64,000 nucleotides of DNA from Desulfonema magnum (GTDB taxonomy: Bacteria > Desulfobacterota > Desulfobacteria > Desulfobacterales > 4be13). The position numbers and the translations under genes are program-made. Below the pieces are notes generated by a model, which was given only the letters and a program-made list of their open reading frames with translations, was not told the DNA's origin and searched no databases. Shown here piece after piece: positions 34,549 to 41,994 of the stretch. Where the stretch lies: the NCBI RefSeq assembly GCF_017377395.1, contig NZ_CP061800.1:6655633-6719632 (forward strand). Direction: 5' to 3'. Each line of letters begins with the position of its first letter. The stretch's first letter is position 1.

Positions 34549-34962
34549 TTCCAGAATGTAATTCATCCGCTCCTCAAGCAAAGCCACTTTGTCATGAAGC
34601 ACCCGCTTGTCCGCATAATTGACAATTTCCGCCTCTGTGGGGGTTTCGGACTCAAAATACGCGTCCAATACAACATGCTGTCCGATGATGTCCCCGACTT
34701 CGGGATATCCCATACCAGTAAGAAGCTCTTTTCCTGTGAGGGCATGGTTTTCGCCAGTTTTGAAACTTCTGGTTTTGGTAATATCGTGAAGCAGGGCTGA
34801 TGCCTGAATCAGCTCCGGGTTCAGATATACCTCATGTTTGGTAATGTGGTCTGTCAGAAAAGAGGCCACCCGCCAGACTTGTATGGAATGCGCCACAATA
34901 TGCTCCATCATCTCCATCTCATGGATAAGCTCATAACATTGTTTTTTTGAGGGAATCCGCAT
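34372..34962 (-). CDS. HD-domain phosphohydrolase
   Basis: 196 residues, with GAGGAA before the ATG. The HD signature is visible: MEHIVAHSIQVWRVASFL gives the first histidine, ASALLHDITKTRSF the HD pair, NHALTGKELLTGMGYPEVGDIIGQHV further histidines, and a conserved aspartate follows (AEIVNYADKRV). HD hydrolases of this type cleave phosphate from nucleotides or small phosphorylated molecules; the substrate is unknown. Its last ~175 bp are duplicated at 25430-25606. Its stop overlaps the stop of the truncated nuclease on the other strand within CTAG. Confidence 0.85.
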   Translation of the reverse strand: MRIPSKKQCYELIHEMEMMEHIVAHSIQVWRVASFLTDHITKHEVYLNPELIQASALLHDITKTRSFKTGENHALTGKELLTGMGYPEVGDIIGQHVVLDAYFESETPTEAEIVNYADKRVLHDKVALLEERMNYILEKYGNKPELRERIRWLGKKTKQQEDRIFSYMPFSPGELGTVIPEDCADEISAYHEALSD

Positions 34963-35010
34963 TTTAATTCCTCTTGATTTTTCTAATCATTTTTCTGAAA
35001 ATCGAACGGG

Positions 35011-35766
35011 TTATCTCTGTTTTATCTGACTGACAATTTCCGTGAGTACTTCCCCTGCCTTGCCCTGAATTAACACATCACACATCTTGTCACACGGGGT
35101 TTCAGACAGATTGACAATCGCCAGGAAAGCCCCGCCCTGCTTGGCATAGTACGGCATGGACGCGGCCGGCTGAACCAGCAGGGTTGATCCCACCACCATA
35201 AAAAAATCACAGTGTTGTGAAAGTTCCGTGGCTTTTGCGACCTCTGCCACCGGCATTGCCTGTCCGAAGGAAATGGTATCTGGTTTGAGATACCCCCCGC
35301 ATTCGCATTCAGGCGCAAGGTCACCGGCCTCAACTCGCTTCTGGGCCTCATCTTCGGAAGAAATCTTCCCGCAGCTCATACAGCGTATCCGGCGGGTGTT
35401 GCCGTGCAGTTCAATGACTTTCTCATCAGGTAAGCCGGAAGCCTGGTGCAGCCCGTCAATGTTCTGAGTGATAACAGCTTCGAGCAGTCCCATGTTGTGA
35501 AGTTCAAAAATTGACATATGGGCCGGGTTGGGTTCGGCCTGTCTGAGATCGTAATAAAGTTTCGTTTTCTGCCGCCAATATTCTATGCGGGCCTCTTTGG
35601 AGGACATGAATTCATCAAAATACACGGGACGGAATTTGTCCCAGATCCCGCCCTGGCTGCGATAGTCAGGAATGCCGCTTTCTGTGGATATGCCTGCACC
35701 AGTAAAAATGACATTTCTGCTGCTTTCCGCAATTTTTTGGGCAATAAGGGGAATTTTGTCTTTCAT
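35011..35766 (-). CDS. NAD-dependent protein deacylase, Sir2 family
   Basis: 251 residues from ATG 35766, which has GAAAGGA upstream; an in-frame ATG 39 bases earlier has none. The NAD-binding motif FTGAGISTESGIPDYR, catalytic QNIDGLHQ with ELHGN, and a zinc module (CMSCGK ... ECECGG) are all present, followed by VVGSTLLVQPAASMP. Sirtuins remove acyl groups from lysines using NAD and make O-acyl-ADP-ribose. It is a single gene, 50 bp after the HD gene's start region and on the same strand. Confidence 0.92.
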   Translation of the reverse strand: MKDKIPLIAQKIAESSRNVIFTGAGISTESGIPDYRSQGGIWDKFRPVYFDEFMSSKEARIEYWRQKTKLYYDLRQAEPNPAHMSIFELHNMGLLEAVITQNIDGLHQASGLPDEKVIELHGNTRRIRCMSCGKISSEDEAQKRVEAGDLAPECECGGYLKPDTISFGQAMPVAEVAKATELSQHCDFFMVVGSTLLVQPAASMPYYAKQGGAFLAIVNLSETPCDKMCDVLIQGKAGEVLTEIVSQIKQR

Positions 35767-35877
35767 AACCGGATGTCCTTTCACTTGGATCAGTTTTATT
35801 ACCATATCTGATGTGACAACTGATGAAAAATGACAAATAATTATGGATTAGTCAAGAGTTAAGTCTGTTTTAGCGAG

Positions 35878-35987
35878 TAGGGATTTCCCCAAAAACAAAA
35901 TACCCGAAACGTAGGGTGAGTGCAGCGAAGCGGAACCCACCGTTTGCAGGCTGAACCGGGGTATGTTATTTATTTGGAGTTCCCTTA
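35878..35987. repeat. Family E palindromic element, copy 1
   Basis: Ends TAGGGATTTCCCCAAAAACAAAATACCC and GGGGTATGTTATTTATTTGGAGTTCCCTTA form an imperfect inverted repeat. Inside lies a CGTAGGGTGAGTGCAGCGAAGCGGAACCCACCG hairpin. It ends exactly at the stop codon of the Uma2 gene. An inverted, shorter copy is at 60068-60140. Confidence 0.65.
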
Positions 35988-36602
35988 TTAAAACTTGGGT
36001 TCCCATATTTCGTCCAATGCAAGTATAAACTTTGGCAAAACAGATTCGCCGGAAATTTCTTTCGGATTCTCAAGACATTCCGGGTCCCTGTCAGGACGGT
36101 AGATAAAAATTTTCTTCTGAACCGGGTCAATAAGCCATCCCAGTTTTGCGCCGTTATCCATGTACTCCTGCATTTTCTCCTGAAGGATGCTCAGACTGTC
36201 CGAAGACGAACGGAGTTCGATTACAAAATCAGGACACAGGGGAATGAATTTTTCTTTCTGTTTCCGGGTCAGACCCGCCAGCCTTGACCGTGTCACCCAG
36301 GCAGCATCAGGAGAACGTGTCGCGCCGTTCGGAAGGACAAAGCCTCCTGATGAGTCAAACACAACCCCTGTCTTGTCTTTTTTTGCCCAGTTTCCCAGTT
36401 CGATAATGAGTTCCGAATTTCTCCGGCTTGTCTCGCCACCTGTAGGTGACATAATCAGCATATCTCCTTTGTCAGTTTTTTCGATTCGCAGTTCACGGTT
36501 GATCTGACAAAAATCATAAAACTGATCATCTGTCAGCGTAATCGCGGGATAAAAACGGAGCCGCATTTGCCGGGTGCTGTCCGTAAAATGGTCCTTATAC
36601 AT
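35988..36602 (-). CDS. Uma2-family (DUF820) endonuclease-like protein
   Basis: 204 residues from ATG 36602, chosen because GGAGG lies ten bases upstream; the open frame continues 56 codons further through a repeat. The fold is that of PD-(D/E)XK-type Uma2 proteins: MLIMSPTGGETSRRNSELIIEL, SSGGFVLPNGATRSPDAAWV (catalytic aspartate), LCPDFVIELRSSSDSLSILQEKMQEYMDNGAKLGWLIDP (E-x-R in place of E-x-K). The family is very common in multicellular or filamentous bacteria, often in accessory regions; its DNA target is unknown. Confidence 0.85.
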   Translation of the reverse strand: MYKDHFTDSTRQMRLRFYPAITLTDDQFYDFCQINRELRIEKTDKGDMLIMSPTGGETSRRNSELIIELGNWAKKDKTGVVFDSSGGFVLPNGATRSPDAAWVTRSRLAGLTRKQKEKFIPLCPDFVIELRSSSDSLSILQEKMQEYMDNGAKLGWLIDPVQKKIFIYRPDRDPECLENPKEISGESVLPKFILALDEIWEPKF

Positions 36603-36934
36603 TTTTGCCTCCGACTGAGCTTTTTGGGGATGTTTTCGATTTACTGAGAGCATGTTTGAAATGTCCCGGTAGGGACGGTATATTTGTAGTTGATATTTTT
36701 CAAACACGCTCTGAATCTTCATAAACCATGTCAGAGATTCAGATTCTTTGAAATCATTATAAATAATCATATAATCCGGACAAAGCGGATGTCAAGCTGA
36801 AAACGTCTGATACTTGTTCGGATAATCAGGTTAATATCAGACAGAGCAGGGATTCAGAGCCGATTCAGACAGTCCGTTTGGTCAGATTCAGAGGAAGGAA
36901 TGAGAATCATGTCTCACGGTCGAATTTCGCTGGC

Positions 36935-37327
36935 TCAAAGCACATCTTTCAGAATGTCATCCAGTTCCGCAAGCAGTTTCGGGATATCCATTTCCGGTGA
37001 TGAAACTGTCTGTCCGTCTTTACAATGTCTGTGAAACGGATAAGTGGGGAGTTCGGAATGATGGGGAGCGTTATCCCATCGTGCTATCAGGGCGTTATTA
37101 CGATCCTGAAGCTGATAACGGTATTTCAGCCTTTTTATAATACCTGAGGAATCTGTGGTCACATATTCGGCCATATGCAGGATAAAACCGCCGTGAAGGT
37201 GAAGCTCCCCTCTGACATATGCCTCTTTCTCACTGATCTGGCGGAAAGAGATGTTCTGGCAGATTATCCAGTTATTTTTATTTGTTATGTCAGAGAACTG
37301 ACTGAAATATCCGGTTATGCTTTCCAT
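36935..37327 (-). CDS. TumE-like toxin of a toxin-antitoxin pair
   Basis: 130 residues from ATG 37327. The family pattern is visible: RGELHLHGGFILHMAEYV, IIKRLKYRYQLQDRNNALIARWDNAPHH and the conserved YPFHRHCKDG near the end, which I recall from the DUF6516/TumE toxin group. Such toxins are thought to act on RNA. The gene overlaps its upstream partner by 13 bp, the usual arrangement for toxin-antitoxin modules, here with the partner first. Confidence 0.65.
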   Translation of the reverse strand: MESITGYFSQFSDITNKNNWIICQNISFRQISEKEAYVRGELHLHGGFILHMAEYVTTDSSGIIKRLKYRYQLQDRNNALIARWDNAPHHSELPTYPFHRHCKDGQTVSSPEMDIPKLLAELDDILKDVL

Positions 37328-37617
37328 GATATTCCCCTGAGAATGCTGTGTTTTTTTTCCCACAGGGTTTTTCCTCTGAGAGCGGCATACCAGTCAAACC
37401 AGTGCAGATCGTCCCCCAGTTCTCCGGACTCGAATTTTTTCAGAAATTCCTCCGAGTTCATTTCATATTTTGTCTCATAGACCCGGCATTCTTTCTCAAA
37501 CCCCAGAAAACGTGTGTAGGCGAAATCCGCCTGCTCTTTCAGCGCCTCATTAATCACAGGCATGATTTCTTCGTGAGAATGTCTGCCCGAAAGAGTAAAT
37601 ATAGTAGTATTCTCCAT
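37315..37617 (-). CDS. Putative antitoxin partner of TumE-like toxin
   Basis: 100 residues from ATG 37617, which has GGAGGG upstream; an earlier in-frame start at 37695 lacks one. Sequence SGRHSHEEIMPVINEALKEQ and LHWFDWYAALRGKTLWEKKHSILRGI; helical, acidic middle. No known DNA-binding motif is clear. The assignment as antitoxin depends on the overlap with the TumE-like gene and similar small partners next to such toxins. Confidence 0.55.
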   Translation of the reverse strand: MENTTIFTLSGRHSHEEIMPVINEALKEQADFAYTRFLGFEKECRVYETKYEMNSEEFLKKFESGELGDDLHWFDWYAALRGKTLWEKKHSILRGISWKA

Positions 37618-37898
37618 GCTTCCCTCCGATAACAGTTTATGAAAGCTTTTCATTCCGTAATTATGATAAATTTGAACTGAACACATGTCAAACAAAAAGT
37701 CCGACCCCCGGGAATAAATTGGCGGGACTTCGGCGTGAAACTTCGGTGTGAGTTCAATCGAACGCTCATTCGAACACCATTCTCAGCCGTCCCTCCGGGA
37801 TTTGAAAAAAACTGCTCCCCAAAAAAACAATTTTTTTTTAACCGGAGGTTGGCTGATAAAAATACAGGATAAATCAGCCATGTTTTGCTTCTGACCTG
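37618..37898. other. Intergenic stretch with GC-rich ACTTCGGYGTGA motifs
   Basis: No gene is seen. ACTTCGGCGTGAAACTTCGGTGTGAG near 37727 is a short tandem repeat related to the broken element near 8884. The right end runs into the target duplication of the family C element. Confidence 0.4.
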
Positions 37899-37907
37899 GA
37901 ATTTTTG

Positions 37908-37995
37908 GGTGGTGTTCTAAAACTGGACTTGATCCGATATTTGCTAAATTGATTCAAGGGGTTAAAAAGTTTAAGTCCAGTTTTAGAACACTACC
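37908..37995. mobile_element. Family C 88-bp element, copy 1, with 9-bp target duplication
   Basis: The ends GGTGGTGTTCTAAAACTGG and CCAGTTTTAGAACACTACC are inverted repeats extending through GACTT/AAGTC. GAATTTTTG flanks both sides (37899-37907 and 37996-38004). The right end supplies the last four codons and the TAA stop of the BrnT-antitoxin gene. The same 88-bp element lies inverted at 40834-40921. Confidence 0.78.
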
Positions 37996-38285
37996 GAATT
38001 TTTGTTCAGAAGAGGAATCAGGCAGCGCAGGGCATGATTTACGGATTCCGAATCAGGAAAATATTTGCGCACATCCGGGTCAAGGCTGACAGTGCCGTCT
38101 TCAGGTGTAAAATGTCGCACAAGCGTTGTTCCGTCACTTTTATGAATCCTGACCGTATGGCCGTTGCGGTAGGCTTTACAGTACTTCCCTCGGATGCCTC
38201 CTGTCATGTTTTCAAAATCATATTCGGGTTTCATCTCATCATCATCCGGCAGATGATCTGTATGCTCAGAAATCTCCTTGTTCAT
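37983..38285 (-). CDS. Antitoxin partner of BrnT-like toxin, C-terminus altered by insertion
   Basis: 100 residues with GGAGG before the ATG. The sequence DDDEMKPEYDFENMTGGIRGKY is typical of small acidic antitoxins paired with RelE/BrnT-type toxins. It overlaps the toxin gene by 20 bp. The end reads LLNKNSVVF; the last residues VVF and the TAA come from the family C element. Removing that element and one 9-bp repeat would restore LLNKNSRSEAKHG before a TGA stop, so the present protein has a replaced tail. Confidence 0.7.
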   Translation of the reverse strand: MNKEISEHTDHLPDDDEMKPEYDFENMTGGIRGKYCKAYRNGHTVRIHKSDGTTLVRHFTPEDGTVSLDPDVRKYFPDSESVNHALRCLIPLLNKNSVVF

Positions 38286-38550
38286 ATATCCTCCGTTCTT
38301 TCGGGGTTGCCTTACTGCAACTGATAATTCTTATATTTTCATTCCGTTCCGTATGAATGAGAACCAGAATCCGTGCGTTTGCCGAACAGCCGATGCTAAT
38401 ATGGCGTTTTTCATTATAAAAATGTTCCAAGTCGGGATATGTCATTAAAAATGAGTCATTGAAGACGGTTTTCGCTTCCTCAAAGCTGACACCATGTTTT
38501 CTGAGATTTTTATCGGCTTTTTCCTCATCCCATTCAAATGTCAGATTCAT
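38266..38550 (-). CDS. BrnT-family toxin
   Basis: 94 residues. FEWDEEKADKNLRKHGVSFEEAKTVFND is the BrnT/DUF497 signature, followed by the strand pattern RHISIGCSANARILVLIHTERNENIRIISCSKATPKERRIYE ending with the conserved catalytic-region arginines. BrnT is a RelE-fold ribonuclease that slows translation until bound by its antitoxin, encoded directly downstream. AAGGAG lies 15 bases before the ATG. Confidence 0.85.
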   Translation of the reverse strand: MNLTFEWDEEKADKNLRKHGVSFEEAKTVFNDSFLMTYPDLEHFYNEKRHISIGCSANARILVLIHTERNENIRIISCSKATPKERRIYEQGDF

Positions 38551-38864
38551 TACAAAAATTTTGCTCCTTTCGGATATGATTGTAAAGTCAGATATAAATC
38601 TTATATTTTTTATATCACAAAACAGGCAAAAAAGAAACCGGATTTTTTGAAAAAATCCGGTTTCATCAACAGACAGATTCCCACATCACAAATGATTTCC
38701 CATCTGTGTCATCCATGTCATCTGTGCAAATCCGTGGTGCAACCCCTGCGATCAGTCCGCTGCCGGAAGGGATGTATAAAAAATTTTTGCTCAGGTATTT
38801 AAGACCTGCGAGGTTTCTGAAGCCTCGCAGGTCTTCGGATATCGAAAAACTTTTGGCAGCGTGC
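38551..38864. other. Intergenic stretch with hairpins and a family D fragment
   Basis: No gene. GAAACCGGATTTTTTGAAAAAATCCGGTTTC (38634-38663) is a nearly perfect hairpin. A family D arm fragment, AAAAAATTTTTGCTCAGGTA, lies near 38777. ACCTGCGAGGTTTC with GAAGCCTCGCAGGT (38806-38834) is another hairpin whose relative is at 60277. Confidence 0.55.
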
Positions 38865-40352
38865 TTATTTCGCAAGTTTTTTCAGAATATAAATTAGTTC
38901 CTCGGGGCCGGTCTTTTCATCGCCGTTTGCATCTGATTCGGGACAGATTTTTCCGATGTCCGTTCCTGACAGCGTCCGCATCACCCGCACGGCATCTTTC
39001 ATGTCGATAATTCCGTCGGCATCGGTGTCGCCCGGCAGACAGCCTTCCACGGTGATCCTGACCTCCGAATCCGCTGACCCGTCTCCGATCCCGCCGGTGT
39101 TCCGGGTGATGTCGCTGATGCCGTCGCCGTCCGTGTCATACGCCACGGTTCCTCCGAAAGACACGGCCTCGCCGGACGCTGTTCCGGGTCTCACCCTGAG
39201 ATCAAAGGAGATTTCCGCACTTTCGTCCATAGCAATATCACCTGTCCACTCAAGCTGATTCAGTTCGCCGTCATACACGGGATCCGATGCCTTTTCTGAG
39301 ATCGTCCTCAGAGCCGACCGGATCACAGCACCGGCAGTGTCCGCCGAATATTCGGTGTTTCCGGGAAGGGGAAGCGCAAACCTCACGCCTTCCGCAGCCC
39401 TGTCCCCGGTGTTGGAGATCGCCGCTGTGTAACGCAGAACTCCGCCCGGAGCCACTGTGTCTCCGCCATCACTTTCAAGTCGGGCTTCGGCGCTGAGTTC
39501 GGGTCCCGTGGTCACGTTCAGCGCGAAATCTGTCTCCGCTGTCGTGCTTCCGTCGCTCACGGACACGGTGACATTTGCCGTGCCGGACATGCCTTTTACT
39601 GGCGTGAGAGTGACAGTGCGGGTCTCGCCAGTTCCGCCGAATCTGATATTTTCCGCGGGCACCAGATCAGGATTGTCCGACGCGGCCGAGAATCTCAGGG
39701 CGGATAAGGCCGTGGCATTGGCTCCGGTCATGGTGACAGTGATCCACGGGGACATGCTGTCCGTGCGCTCTATTCTGAAACCATCCTCATTGTCGTTGCT
39801 GTCTCTCCAGGTGAGCCTGACCTGAGTGGCGGAAATTACCGTGCCTGTCAGGCCGGTCGGGATGTCAGGAATATCTTCGCTCGGTGGGGCAGGCGGCACA
39901 GCGTACACGCCACACATATGGTCATGTCCCAGGCCGTGAGCCGTGGTTTTGTTGGTGAAACTGCTTCCCCCGTCTGCGGAAACCGACAATCCGCCATTGG
40001 TTGCCGCATAAACTGTTGAGCCGGCCGCATACACGCCCCGCACACGGTCATCTCCCAGGCCGTGAGCCGTGGTTTTGTTGATGAAAGTGTTTCCCCCGTC
40101 TATGGAAACCGACAATCCGCCATTGGTTGCCGCATAAACCGTTGAACCGGCTGCATACACGCCCCGCACACAGTCATCTCCCAGGCCGTGAGCCGTGGTT
40201 TTGTTGGTGAAAGTGTCTCCCCCGTCTGCGGAAACTGACAACCCGCCAGACGTTGCCGTATATATAACATCGGCGACACGGACATGTGCCTCGGAAAACA
40301 GAATAGCGAACATCAGACATGCTGAACAGACTTTTTGGTCGAACCGGGTCAA
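38865..40352 (-). CDS. Secreted repeat / FN3 / DUF11 / dockerin-type protein
   Basis: 495 residues from a TTG start (AGG upstream). A hydrophobic segment at about 8-24 serves as signal peptide. Three tandem 42-residue repeats follow (GGLSVSADGGDTFTNKTTAHGLGDD with VRGVYAAGSTVYAATN), resembling beta-propeller blades, and 126-bp DNA repeats mark recent duplication. Then come an FN3 domain (about 170-220), a DUF11-like module (about 295-420), and a dockerin-type end (DTDADGIIDMKDAVRVMRTL and DANGDEKTGPEELIYILKKLAK) with two calcium loops. Role: exported surface protein. Only three blades are present, so a closed propeller would need oligomerisation. Confidence 0.75.
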   Translation of the reverse strand: MTRFDQKVCSACLMFAILFSEAHVRVADVIYTATSGGLSVSADGGDTFTNKTTAHGLGDDCVRGVYAAGSTVYAATNGGLSVSIDGGNTFINKTTAHGLGDDRVRGVYAAGSTVYAATNGGLSVSADGGSSFTNKTTAHGLGHDHMCGVYAVPPAPPSEDIPDIPTGLTGTVISATQVRLTWRDSNDNEDGFRIERTDSMSPWITVTMTGANATALSALRFSAASDNPDLVPAENIRFGGTGETRTVTLTPVKGMSGTANVTVSVSDGSTTAETDFALNVTTGPELSAEARLESDGGDTVAPGGVLRYTAAISNTGDRAAEGVRFALPLPGNTEYSADTAGAVIRSALRTISEKASDPVYDGELNQLEWTGDIAMDESAEISFDLRVRPGTASGEAVSFGGTVAYDTDGDGISDITRNTGGIGDGSADSEVRITVEGCLPGDTDADGIIDMKDAVRVMRTLSGTDIGKICPESDANGDEKTGPEELIYILKKLAK

Positions 40353-40514
40353 AAAAACCTGATCATCAAGTATATTATAAAATCAGATAGCTGTAAAGCA
40401 GGTGTGTAGCTCCCGAATCGGGTTGAAAAGTTGTTTGTCACACTCCGGCGTGTCAAACGGTAAGATTAACACCTCCTTAAACTGTAATGATTTAACTTGA
40501 AGAGAACAATTTGT
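40353..40514. other. Leader region upstream of the dockerin gene
   Basis: About 160 bp containing CACACTCCGGCGTGT, a small hairpin, near 40440, and A/T-rich sequence. No gene or recognisable riboswitch. Confidence 0.35.
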
Positions 40515-40730
40515 CTGATTATAACGGATTCAGGGGAGGCTCCGATTTCGGGAGGCTGTGCGCGACCTTCCGTTTTCGCAGAAAGCCGGACATTCCCGGA
40601 AAACGTCGGTTTCCGGGAAAACAAATATCCTGAATTTCCGGTTCCCGGAACCCCGTGACGGACAGATTTTCCATTCTGACATATAGTCATTTCAGGATGT
40701 TGTGCCCTCCCCTAAATCCGTTATAATCAG
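40515..40730. mobile_element. Family A inverted-repeat element, copy 2 (216 bp)
   Basis: Perfect 13-bp ends CTGATTATAACGG and CCGTTATAATCAG, extending inward through GGGGAGG. CAATTTGT occurs on both sides (40507-40514 and 40731-40738), an 8-bp target duplication. The interior, with repeated TTTCCGGGAAAAC and TTCCGGTTCCCGGAA, is unrelated to copies 1 and 3. Confidence 0.78.
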
Positions 40731-40833
40731 CAATTTGTAAATAATTATTTTGCAAAAAATCGGTTTTTTTAAAAAAACTTAAGAACTTAAATTATCATAA
40801 AATTTGTTATTAAAAATGAAAATATTTTTTTAT

Positions 40834-40921
40834 GGTAATGTTCTAAAAGTGGAGCTAAACTTTTTAAGCCTCTGAATCAATTTGGCAAATATCGGAACAA
40901 GTCCAGTTTTAGAACACCACC
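40834..40921. mobile_element. Family C 88-bp element, copy 2 (inverted)
   Basis: Reverse complement of the copy at 37908, with several base differences, ends GGTAATGTTCTAAAAGTGG and CCAGTTTTAGAACACCACC. TTTTTTAT flanks both sides (40826-40833 and 40922-40929), an 8-bp direct repeat in a T-rich target. Confidence 0.72.
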
Positions 40922-41042
40922 TTTTTTATTTTCCGAACACCGACCTAGCTTCTGCTTCCGCATGACAGAGGATGTTGCTGTTGACAAGGGAGCGGTTCCG
41001 GCGTATTCTGATAACAGAAAATAATGAAAAGGAGGGGCTGTG

Positions 41043-41714
41043 ATGAGCGCAAATTTGCAGAAGCAGGTTGACGGACTGGAAAAACGGACGGATTCGCTGG
41101 AGAACATACTGGGGCAGTTCATTTCTTCGATGAACAGCACGCTGACCCGCATGGAGGCGGATACAAGGGCATTCAGAGAGGAAATCAGAGCGGACACAAA
41201 AGCATTCAGGGAGGAAATCAGGGCCGATACAAAGGCGCTGAAGAACGAGATGAAAACATTAAAAAAGGAGACAAACAAAAGATGGGGCGAGCTTGCCAAC
41301 AAGATGGGGACCCTGGTGGAGGACATTGCCGCCCCGAACATACCGGGCATCGCGGCCGAATATTTCGGAGACAGATATCTCACTTTTTTCGGAATCCGCA
41401 TCAGAAAGCCGAGAGGGGACAGCCTCTCTGATCAGCGGGAATTTGACGTTGTGGCCGTGTCGGAAAAAAATTTTTATATTAACGAAACAAAGTCGAAGCC
41501 GAGACCCGAGGACGTCCGGGATTTTGTCAGCGTGCTGGAGGAGCTTCCAGATTATTTCCCGGAGTGCCGGGGCAGGAAAGTCATCCCTGTTTTCTCATCG
41601 CTGTATATTCCCGAAGAGATAGTCATACATCTCAGCCGGAACGGAATCTACGCCATGGCGATGCGGGAGGATACCATGGACCTGCTGAATTTTGACGAAG
41701 TGGTCGGGAAATAA
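41043..41714 (+). CDS. Coiled-coil protein with PD-(D/E)XK nuclease-like domain
   Basis: 224 residues; AAAAGGAGG lies just before the ATG (a GTG one codon earlier is possible). Residues 1-95 form a coiled coil with an 11-residue repeat (RADTKAFREEI about three times). The C-terminal half resembles DUF3782-type restriction-fold nucleases: YFGDRYLTFFGI, REFDVVAVSEKNFYINETKSKPRPEDVRDF with D-x-V, then E-x-K (NETKSK), then VIPVFSSLYIPEEIV. Such proteins recur in filamentous and multicellular bacteria. The 11-residue units suggest unequal duplication. Target and role are unknown. Confidence 0.75.
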   Translation: MSANLQKQVDGLEKRTDSLENILGQFISSMNSTLTRMEADTRAFREEIRADTKAFREEIRADTKALKNEMKTLKKETNKRWGELANKMGTLVEDIAAPNIPGIAAEYFGDRYLTFFGIRIRKPRGDSLSDQREFDVVAVSEKNFYINETKSKPRPEDVRDFVSVLEELPDYFPECRGRKVIPVFSSLYIPEEIVIHLSRNGIYAMAMREDTMDLLNFDEVVGK

Positions 41715-41791
41715 GAAAAACAAAGAAAACAGAAGAAAGGAGGTCTGAAGATGCAAAGCCGAAGTTTTGCGTTCCCGGACCAGAGTTCCGG

Positions 41792-41972
41792 AGTGCCAAA
41801 CTTACAGTTTGGCAACACTTGCTAAACTCCCGATGATCGAGTTTTTTGACCCGGTTCGACTAAAAAGCCTGTCATTCCTGCGAAAGCAGGAATCCAATTT
41901 TTGCCAACTTTACGAATCCGAAAGCAGTGGATTCCTGCTTTCGCAGGAATGACAGAAAAAAAGTCGAACATC
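41792..41972. repeat. Family G hairpin and family F element, copy 1
   Basis: AGTGCCAAACTTACAGTTTGGCAAC (from 41792) is a family G palindrome that recurs near 51107 and 54350-54600. Family F spans 41832-41972: outer arms GATGATCGAGTTTTTTG and AAAAAAAGTCGAACATC, inner arms GTCATTCCTGCGAAAGCAGG and CCTGCTTTCGCAGGAATGAC. A second copy is at 54616-54755, and a broken one near 8873. Confidence 0.75.
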
Positions 41973-41994
41973 GACTATAAGGACACAATTTATC

